From Phialophora verrucosa (Eukaryota > Ascomycota > Eurotiomycetes > Chaetothyriales > Herpotrichiellaceae), in the NCBI GenBank assembly GCA_002099365.1, contig MSED01000003.1, forward strand, positions 124,001 through 188,000: 64,000 bases of DNA. The letters are read 5' to 3'. The notes under the pieces were generated by a model. That model saw nothing but the letters and a program-made list of their open reading frames with translations. It was not told the DNA's origin and made no database searches. Made by a program: the position numbers and the translations under genes. Of the stretch, positions 56,630 to 64,000 are shown one piece after another (position 1 is the stretch's first letter; every line of letters begins with the position of its first letter).

Positions 56630-57332
56630 ATGAATGGAATCCAGGCTCGACGGCCTTTAGAGCACTGCACAAATTTCAGATCCAAGCAGTATTCTGCGAA
56701 ACTATTTCCCGAGGTCGTCGTTTTCGGCGTGACCATCTGCGCAAGGACCTTCGCCGTGGCGTCAGATAGCAATTGGCCGCAATCGCACGTGAAAATTCGA
56801 GATATGCAGCTGCTGATTTTACCGTCTTCTCAATCCTTTGCGCGCCGGGTGATCGCCAATGGGACGTGGAAAGACTGGGAAGTCGAGAACGGCTGAAGGA
56901 GTCGATCGAGGTAGGTCTTGGGTGGACGACGTGCCGTGCAGATCTGGGATTTCCCTCTTTACGACGGCCAAGCAAATGCGCAGTGCAGCAAAAGGGGACG
57001 TCGAACACTTGGAAGTCAACCACAGTCCAAGACGGGTGCGCCTCTTGAACAGGTGTGTTATTATGTGTATCTAGCCACACAGTAGATCACAAACCAGACA
57101 TCCATTACCAGTTGACCAGCGCGACCGCACAAGGCAGGATTGGGACCGGCACGTGACTTGTAGATTTCGCTCGTTGCCTTGCAACATTTCCTTCTTACTC
57201 CATAATATCAAGCAAAATACCGACAACGAGGTCGACCTCGCTCCAGCATTTTTCCCACGACCACAGCCTCCTCTCGCCCCCCGCAAGGCCTCCTCTGTAT
57301 CGGTTTGAACCTACGAATAAACCCAGCCTGAG
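56630..57332. promoter_or_regulatory. divergent promoter region, taxilin / CYM1
   Basis: 703 bases between divergent start codons, so both promoters lie here. No defined element assigned. Confidence 0.5.
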
Positions 57333-60300
57333 ATGCTCAGGCATGGCCTTCGACGCTGCGCCAGGCCACATGTACCTAGACGGGGATATGCATCGGTGAC
57401 AGATCTGGAGGCTTACCCGAAGCCTGGTGAAGGCATCCATGGCTTTACACTAAAACAGATCCAACATGTCCCGGAGCTGCATTTGACAGCGTTGCGGTTG
57501 GAGCATGACAAGACCGGTGCAGAGTATCTGCATGTGGCGCGAGACGATAAGAACAATGTCTTCGCCATCAATTTCAAGACAAATCCTACCGATCGAACAG
57601 GCTTGCCACACATCCTCGAGCATGTCACACTATGTGGGAGCCAGAAATACCCTGTACGGGATCCGTTCTTCAAGATGATGCCCCGGTCTCTAGCAAACTT
57701 TATGAACGCGTTTACATCCTCCGACTACACTTCCTACCCCTTCGCGACGACGAACCTCCAGGATTTCCGCAACCTGTCGTCTGTCTACCTCGATGCGACC
57801 CTGCACCCGCTGCTGAAGCGCTCCGATTTTCTGCAGGAAGGATGGCGGCTTGGACCTGAGGATCCTCGAGAGCCGGCAACGGAAGATAATATAAAGTTCA
57901 AGGGTGTTGTCTACAACGAGATGAAGGGCCAGATGTCGGATGCGAGCTACCTTTTCTACATCAGATTCAGGGAGCATCTTTTCCCTTCGCTGCATAACTC
58001 AGGTGGAGATCCCGAAGTCATGACCCAACTCACCCATGAACAACTGGTCGATTTTTCCCGGACGCACTATCATCCCAGTAATGCCAAGATATTCTCGTAC
58101 GGCAGCCTCAGTCTGGCTGAACACCTCCAGCATGTCGATGAAGCTATATCCCAGTTCGAGAAGGCAGCCCCGGATTCTGATATCAAGATGCCCATCAGCT
58201 TTTCGGATGGGCCACTCTCTTTCGAGGTTTCCGGCCCCGTCGATACAATGCAGCCTCCTGACCGGCAATTCAAATCTTCAGTCACCTGGATGGGCTGTTC
58301 TTCTGCAGATATTGTAGAATCGTTCTCTGTCAGCATAATGACGTCCTTACTTATGAATGGGTACGGCTCGCCTTTATACCAAGGATTGATTGAGTCAGGC
58401 TTGGGAACCACCTTCAGTCCAAACTCTGGCTATGATAGCTCTGCAGCGGTGGGAAATCTGTCAATTGGCTTAGATGGCATGAAGGCTGAAGATGTTGCTG
58501 GGTTGAAAGAGACTATCCAGACAATTCTGCAAGACAAAGCTCATGAAGCTTTCCAACCACACAAAATCGACGGCTACATGCATCAACTGGAACTTACCTT
58601 GAAGCACAAGACCGCCAACTTCGGTATGGGTCTCCTAGAGAAGAGTCTTGCTGGGTGGTTTAATGGCGTCAATCCCATGGACGGTCTGGCTTGGAACCAG
58701 ATCATCGACGCCTTCAAGCAACGAATGGGTGAAGAGAAGTATCTCGAGCGGTTGGTCGAGAAGTACCTCTTGAACGACAACAGCATGCAATTTACCATGA
58801 GACCAGACGGAACATACGGCGCCGCTCTTGAAAGCCGGGAAGAAGAGCGAAGAAAGAACATTCTGGAGAGCATCAAGAGATCCGCTAGCTCGCCTGAAGC
58901 ATCACTCTCCCAGCTCGGACAACAAGAACTCGAGCTTCTTGAAGAGCAAGAATCAGCTCAACACAAGAACCTCGATACCCTTCCAACCCTCCGAGTCAGT
59001 GATATTGCCCGAGAAAAAGAGACGAAGCCGAGGTACCACTCTAAGGTCGGCGATGTGGATGTCCTGTGGCGGGAAACGGAGACGAACGGCATCACATACT
59101 TCCAGGCAAAACATTTGCTTACGGACTTGCCGGAGGGACTGAGGCTTCTGATGCCTCTATTCACTGACTCACTCATGCGACTGGGCACTAAGACAAAGTC
59201 AGTAGGAGACCTTGAGGCTGAGATACTGCTGAGGACTGGTGGCATCTCTGTCTCGTCATTTGTTGCGCCGGAGCCTTGGAGCCTGGACAATCATCATGAA
59301 GGCCTCCTTGTTGATGGCTATGCTCTAGACAGGAATGTCCCTGCCATGTTCGACCTTATGCGAACGCTCCTCCTGGAGGTCGATTTCTCCAGTCCCAAGG
59401 CTGTTGCTGCAATTCGTGAGCTTCTGGAAGCCAGAGCTTCTGGTGCTCTGGACACGGTTGCGGAGAGTGGGCATCACTTTGCTATCACAAGTGCCTCATC
59501 CGCACTGACACAAAGAGGGAGGATACAAGATCAGCTCTCTGGGCTATCCCAAATTGAGTCTACAGCGAAAATACTGGATGCAGCTAGACGTGATCCCCAC
59601 AGCCTTGAGCATGTCGTCCAGAAGCTAAAGACGATCCAGTCGATAGCGGTCGCCAATTCTTCGAATCTGTCGATGCGCGTCGTCTGCGAGCCAGACTCGG
59701 TTAGGACGAACCAAAGCCTCATTGAGGGCTTCCTAGCGCAGTTGCCACAGGAGAAGCCATCTGTCACAAACTCCATAGCGTCGGACGCCGTTGCAGGTTC
59801 CTCGCTTTCGAGACGGGCATTCTTCAGCCTACCTTTCCAAGTCTCTTACACCGGAACTTGCTTACAAACAGCGCCATACAGCTCACCGGACAAAGCACCG
59901 CTCACCGTGCTCGGTCAGCTCCTTGTTCATAACTTCTTGCATCCCGAAGTTAGAGAAAAGGGTGGTGCTTACGGAGCGTCAGCCAGCGCAAGTCCCATCA
60001 GCGGTCTGTTCACCATGTCTTCATACCGAGATCCCAACCCCCGGAACTCCCTAAATGTCTTCAATCGCGCTGGATTGTATGCTCGCGACAAGGACTGGAG
60101 CGCTCGAGAACTCGAAGAAAGCAAGCTCAGCATCTTTCAGGGCATCGACGCTCCCAGGAGCGTCAGCAGTGAAGCGAGCAAAGAGTTCATGTACGGCATC
60201 ACGGAAGAGATGGATCAACAGATGAGGGAGCGCTTGCTCGGAGTCACGAAAGATGATGTTCAGAGAGTCGCTCAGAAGCACCTCGTCGACCTCCCATCTG

Positions 60301-60401
60301 ATCTGAAATCTGTGTGCGTGCTTGGAGAAAAGAAGGACTGGGTCGAGCAAGACCAGGAGCAGTGGCAACTGAAGAGTCTCAAGATGTCAGCAGAGAGCTA
60401 G
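57333..60401 (+). CDS. CYM1: CYM1/PreP mitochondrial presequence protease
   Basis: Zinc metalloprotease of the M16C (pitrilysin) family that degrades cleaved presequences in the mitochondrial matrix. Single exon, 1022 residues, from MLRHGLRRCARPHVPRRGYAS, an Arg-rich presequence. The inverted zinc motif HxxEH is complete: His93-Ile-Leu-Glu96-His97 in LPHILEHVTLCGS, with the distal Glu196 in GVVYNEMKG. Further family segments: LANFMNAFTSSDYTSYPFAT, FLQEGWRLGPEDP, YHPSNAKIFSYG, and in the C-terminal half the substrate-side EVREKGGAYGASASAS. Length fits yeast Cym1 (about 990). No intron is needed. It diverges from the taxilin gene. Confidence 0.95.
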   Translation: MLRHGLRRCARPHVPRRGYASVTDLEAYPKPGEGIHGFTLKQIQHVPELHLTALRLEHDKTGAEYLHVARDDKNNVFAINFKTNPTDRTGLPHILEHVTLCGSQKYPVRDPFFKMMPRSLANFMNAFTSSDYTSYPFATTNLQDFRNLSSVYLDATLHPLLKRSDFLQEGWRLGPEDPREPATEDNIKFKGVVYNEMKGQMSDASYLFYIRFREHLFPSLHNSGGDPEVMTQLTHEQLVDFSRTHYHPSNAKIFSYGSLSLAEHLQHVDEAISQFEKAAPDSDIKMPISFSDGPLSFEVSGPVDTMQPPDRQFKSSVTWMGCSSADIVESFSVSIMTSLLMNGYGSPLYQGLIESGLGTTFSPNSGYDSSAAVGNLSIGLDGMKAEDVAGLKETIQTILQDKAHEAFQPHKIDGYMHQLELTLKHKTANFGMGLLEKSLAGWFNGVNPMDGLAWNQIIDAFKQRMGEEKYLERLVEKYLLNDNSMQFTMRPDGTYGAALESREEERRKNILESIKRSASSPEASLSQLGQQELELLEEQESAQHKNLDTLPTLRVSDIAREKETKPRYHSKVGDVDVLWRETETNGITYFQAKHLLTDLPEGLRLLMPLFTDSLMRLGTKTKSVGDLEAEILLRTGGISVSSFVAPEPWSLDNHHEGLLVDGYALDRNVPAMFDLMRTLLLEVDFSSPKAVAAIRELLEARASGALDTVAESGHHFAITSASSALTQRGRIQDQLSGLSQIESTAKILDAARRDPHSLEHVVQKLKTIQSIAVANSSNLSMRVVCEPDSVRTNQSLIEGFLAQLPQEKPSVTNSIASDAVAGSSLSRRAFFSLPFQVSYTGTCLQTAPYSSPDKAPLTVLGQLLVHNFLHPEVREKGGAYGASASASPISGLFTMSSYRDPNPRNSLNVFNRAGLYARDKDWSARELEESKLSIFQGIDAPRSVSSEASKEFMYGITEEMDQQMRERLLGVTKDDVQRVAQKHLVDLPSDLKSVCVLGEKKDWVEQDQEQWQLKSLKMSAES

Positions 60402-61519
60402 ACATTGTCATCAGTAAGTGCCATTAACATTGTATATTTATTCCACTCTTCCAAATGATACCCAAGTACATTTATTTATGACTCGACTGGTGGCATTCCG
60501 TGGGCACTCTTCCCGACAGCGCGACTCAGAACAGAGCATGTACGTCTACGGCCTCGATCACTCCCACGGCCGGAGATCACAAGTCAGAGATGCCATGGAG
60601 CAATCCGACGCGCGAGATAAAAGGATCAGGTTGTAGTCGTCCGCTGCAAGCTCGGCTTTGGTTGATGCTCGCCCGGCGACGGCTACGATCCATCCATGAC
60701 ATACCTATTTCAGACCTGTCTATCTTTAAGATTGAGGGACGGCAGACTAGAGGTGTGCGCACATGTCTTGGATACCTTTGGATTTTGGGTACTTGAGTTT
60801 CGTTGTTACATTGACTTATCCATCAGGTCGGATGTATTATTCGTCGAGCTCAGGAGCTTGTGTGCCCGTCCGTCGAATACAATACACGGGTCTGCGTCTC
60901 TAAGTCAGACTCAACCCTCCAAGTATCAGTGATGTATTGCTCATTTGTTCAATGTCCAGGTTGGTACCTGAATGTCGTTTGCTAGTCTCGTCTTCCATCG
61001 TGCTACCAAGTATGCCAGAGCGAAACTGTCCATTCCCTTTTTTGACTTCTTGTCCGAGTGGCGTCCGTGCCATCCTGTCCAACGCTTGAACCTGCTCTGC
61101 TTGTGAAGACGGATGGCTTGCTGCTTGGATTGTCACACGTTCGTAGCTTGGATCAGGATGTCGGGACGGACTTTCTAGGAATAATTGGTCTCACCTGGGA
61201 CATCCTGGACATCCCTGTGGTCACTCTTACCTTGGTCTCCTCCCACTTGATTTTCTCTATCATTTTTCATTTCACATGCGTCCGAGCTCCCATATCAACT
61301 CTGGCAGCTAGACTTCACTTCAACACCTCTTCCTGGTCTCTAATATAAAGTCACCGATCTAACACCGCGAGACGTCCACCTCATCTCATATCTCTCCTTC
61401 CATCTCTCGCGACCCATCATTCAGCTCTCCTCCTCAAATCTGTCTTTCAGCACCACTAACACCGCCAGGCCTGCGCGGTGCAGTCCTTAACCTTCGCCTC
61501 CACACCCTGTGCCGTCACA
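60402..61519. other. intergenic CYM1-BTB
   Basis: About 1.1 kb between plus-strand genes, holding the CYM1 terminator and BTB promoter, with a TATAAAG at 61344-61350 and pyrimidine-rich sequence to the ATG at 61520. Small frames only; the longest (96 codons from 61058) starts with GTG. Confidence 0.45.
61344..61350 (+). promoter_or_regulatory. TATA-like element upstream of BTB gene
   Basis: TATAAAG about 170 bases upstream of the BTB start codon, followed by a CT-rich tract, the usual order in fungal promoters. Chance occurrence is possible. Confidence 0.35.
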
Positions 61520-62793
61520 ATGGCGCCCTCGAAAATCACAAGCGAGATCGAAACGTTTGTCTCCCAAACAGGCCGCCCCTTTCTGTCTCTCTTCCCCTCT
61601 CTTTTCCTTTTCAGGCACACTTTTCTAACGCGACACCCTTGAATGCAGCTTCAAATCGGCGCTCAGGAAGGAGCAACTCCCTGACTTCACCATCTTCTGC
61701 GGCGAATATAGCTGGAAAGTCCACGGCCATCTGTTTGCCAGGCAGTCCACGGCCTTTAAGGCTATCTTTCAGGTTCGTATTTGCTCTTGAGGGGGGAAAT
61801 GAGAGGGGTTTCAGACACCTGAGTCCCAACTCTCGATGTCCCAAGCATGACACAGTCCTGTGCTGCACTGCGCTGTTTAACGGTTCTGACGTGTGTCTGT
61901 CTCTAATCACATGTGTATAGGAAGGAGCCACGAAAGAATGGACCACGGCCGAATCACCCGTCATTGTCGCCCATCTGATCCTCTGGGTCTACACGGATGG
62001 GTACGGCGACCTCGCCGAGGAGGCGACCCAGTACGACAATCCCACCCCCGCCATGGAGATCGACGAGCTGATGAAGCATGGCCTCATCCGGCCGCCCCGC
62101 GCGGATGGATCACCCGGGGTGCTGAGTCCGGTGGACGAGCTGTTCATGCCAGCGGAGAAGGAGTGGCTGCCCGACACGCTGCATGCGGCCATGTACCTCC
62201 TTGCAAGCAAGTATGGGATCACGGAGCTGAAGGACAAGGCGGCTCTCGAGATCGAGGTCATGCTCACCGAACTCGACTTTGAGAAGACGTATTTCATGCC
62301 GTTGCTGGCCGAGTTATTCGGCGTCAGGAATGGCCAGCGTGGAGTCGAGAACAGCGCGAGGAACGGCGAGAGGGGTCGCAATGGCGATTGTACTGCAAAC
62401 AGCAACGCCGTCGAAGAGGGTAAACGGCTCGACAGCGATACCAAGCCACAACCACCGCCGGCGCCGCCGAAGGCTGCAGCCCCGGCCGTGCTATCTGCCT
62501 CAAACCCGCCCATCTCGCTCTCCCCGGCGAACGATGCACGGGTGTGGGACATCCTCGCCGACGAGGCGGCTAGTAGCTTTGACGCCTACCAGCTTGACCC
62601 GGTGTTCCAGCACGTGATGGTCAACCACCCGCACTTCAACTGGGAGGTGTCGACGAGATTGCAGAAGAAGTTCGCCGAGTCGCAGACGAAGTTGGCCCAG
62701 AAGGAAGAGCTCATCCACGGATTGGCGATCAAGGACGCAGCCAAAGGGAAGAAGGGTCGCAAGAGGAAAGTGAAGGAGGGGAAGACGAGCTAG
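61520..62793 (+). CDS. BTB/POZ-domain protein, three exons
   Basis: Exons: 61520-61554 (MAPSKITSEIET), 61649-61772 and 61921-62793; 343 residues. Introns are 61555-61648 (weak donor GTTTGT, acceptor AATGCAG) and 61773-61920 (GTTCGT...TGTATAG). Splicing gives FKSALRKEQLPDFTIFCGEYSWKVHGHLFARQSTAFKAIFQ, the beta1-beta3 part of a BTB fold with the usual D-F-T-I, K-V-H-x-x-L and S-x-x-F-K-A-I pattern, followed by AHLILWVYTDGYGD and the linker helices that include MYLLASKYGI. The C-terminal part (LQKKFAESQTKLAQKEELI) is helical and ends very basic (KKGRKRKVKEGK), perhaps a nuclear signal. Function is unknown; fungal BTB-only proteins are abundant and rarely characterised. The first intron placement rests on frame and motif continuity. 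Confidence 0.85.
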
Positions 62794-63498
62794 AGATGCT
62801 GAAGTGGAGGAGAGGGGGTGCAGAGAACACCGCGATTATAGCAGGAGAATGATTGTACCGTCATCGTCGCGAAGCTGACTGTCCCTTTCGACTGTTTGAG
62901 CTGCCGGGCTTTTCTTGGCAGCGTCCTTGAGCGGAACAGAGCGGGAGCAGATGCCAATGCAGAGGGAGCCACAGATCCCAGAGCAAAACGAGCTTGCGCA
63001 GAAAGAACGGGAGTTTGATGTCCTGCGAAATCGTCCCTGAGGGATAAGGATGAGCTCTGGAAAAAAGGCCGTGCATTTGGATTTGCCCTGAATGGTCGAC
63101 GTTTGGTTGCTTCATCGCTCAGTTGCAATGAGATGCAATACTTGGCCTCCTTTTATCTTTGCCGAAGTAATGAATCCCAAGATAGGGAGCAAGACCACTT
63201 ACTCGGTCGTAATATGCATGCCATTCTGTGCTTTCGAACACACGCTCCTGTGGCTGAATGGTGCCGGGAGAGTAGACGTTGTCAGCACCATGACCGGCGC
63301 GGCTGGCAGGACATGGACTTACTGTAGTATCGATGCCTTGCGACGCGTTTCGTGCTGGGCAGAGCATTAGAATGACCTCGCAGCATCAAGCTAACGACAG
63401 ATTCACTATCCCTCCTTTGAAGTTGTGATCGGGACCACCTTTCTGGGTGAGCTCGTTCGCAGTATCATTTTCACGTTTCGTTTGTGGCAGTGAGCATC
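62794..63498. other. intergenic BTB-HET
   Basis: 705 bases with no recognised gene. On the minus strand it would be the downstream continuation of the HET gene; I looked for the rest of that domain and found none. Confidence 0.4.
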
Positions 63499-64000
63499 CT
63501 ATGCTGTAGCTTGTAAGAAGGACCTCTGCGCTCTCCATTCGCCTCCGTCGCCGAAGTTCCTCTGGCCTGAGCTTCTTCTCGGAGACCAGTAGTCTAGGTT
63601 CACTAAGTCGAGAAATCGATCGAAGTCCTTCTGCATGTCGCGGGCGTTCTTTTTTCTAGAGAATGGGTGACGGGCGGGCTGGTTGTTCATGTCGTCGATC
63701 AGTAGCCTGACTGACGTTGGATTCCGCCCGAGCCAGACCTGGACATTGATGGCCCGGTTAAAGATGGCTTGCATCAGCTTCACATGTGACAACACAGCGC
63801 GGTCAGATTAGACGAGGCTCTTTCCCAGAGAAAAAGGCGCGGGCCACGTAGAAAGGGCGAGCGACCGGATACATGAGGTCCGGGGTCGTGTTAATTACCT
63901 GCTCGCCGCGCTCCCTCAGGTCCGACTGATCGATGCAAGTGGCATCCAGCCAGAAGCACCGTTCCTCGGCCTCGTGCCGCAGCCTCTGAAGGGCCTCGAA
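63499..64000 (-). CDS. HET-domain (heterokaryon incompatibility) protein, partial and short
   Basis: The visible part ends in-window and starts outside it. Exon 63899-64000 reads RCFWLDATCIDQSDLRERGEQ, the classic HET-domain core (L-D-A-x-C-I-x-Q-x-D-x-x-E-R). After an intron (63778-63898, GTAATT...GTGAAG) exon 63499-63777 continues LMQAIFNRAINVQVWLG, the next conserved block. The expected following block (a W-S-R-x-W-x-x-Q-E type segment) is not clear: the frame gives LDYWSPRRSSGQRNFGDGG and stops about 30 residues later. HET proteins usually extend several hundred residues further, so this copy may be truncated, frameshifted or contain another intron I cannot place. HET-domain proteins trigger cell death on non-self recognition in filamentous ascomycetes. 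Confidence 0.7.

Noticed and set aside
1..64000. tRNA and 5S rRNA genes
   Set aside because: I scanned for B-box-like GGTTCGAATCC words on both strands and found no convincing pair with an A box; a dedicated tRNA search would settle it.

Overview
The window is nuclear DNA of a filamentous ascomycete (Pezizomycotina). The evidence is short GT-AG introns (about 50-150 nt) with CTAAC or CTGAC branch points, roughly one gene per 2.9 kb on both strands, no operons, and family content typical of this group: PEX20, a HET-domain gene, a CAP59-type mannosyltransferase, a GPI-anchored sorbosone-dehydrogenase-like enzyme and a CYM1/PreP protease. I cannot fix the class from sequence alone; Eurotiomycetes or Dothideomycetes would both fit. 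I found no rRNA, tRNA, CRISPR array or intact transposon.

Layout. 1-5 kb: NOP7/pescadillo (5' end outside the window) and MIC60. 5-11.3 kb, minus strand: a 1333-aa orphan with a C-terminal membrane anchor, and an ABHD12-like hydrolase. 11.5-17.5 kb, plus strand: SWC3 and a raffinose synthase/Sip1-type GH36 relative. 18.8-23.4 kb, minus strand: a complex I ESSS-type subunit and a 1000-aa orphan. 23.4-27.6 kb: a long gene-free gap. 27.6-34.9 kb, plus strand: GCN20, a GPI-anchored AA12-like dehydrogenase and an F-box protein. 35.5-39.4 kb, minus strand: PEX20 and a secreted PEBP. 40.7-52.3 kb: five consecutive glycan-related genes. 53.8-62.8 kb: nitronate monooxygenase, taxilin, CYM1 and a BTB protein. 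63.5-64 kb: the end of a HET-domain gene.

Most genes are conserved housekeeping genes (ribosome biogenesis, cristae, chromatin, respiration, translation control, peroxisome import, mitochondrial proteolysis) that happen to be neighbours. The exception is 40.7-52.3 kb: a GT25-type transferase, an MNN2-type (GT71) mannosyltransferase, a CAP59-type (GT69) mannosyltransferase, a membrane acyltransferase-3 and a fucosyltransferase-fold-like enzyme. The four transferases each have a short N-terminal membrane anchor (type II, Golgi-like); the fifth is polytopic. Together they look like a set for building and O-acylating a branched mannose-containing surface or secreted glycan, and this is the best candidate for an undescribed system here.

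Gene models were built by joining open frames at visible splice sites; junctions with weak or competing sites are marked in the entries.
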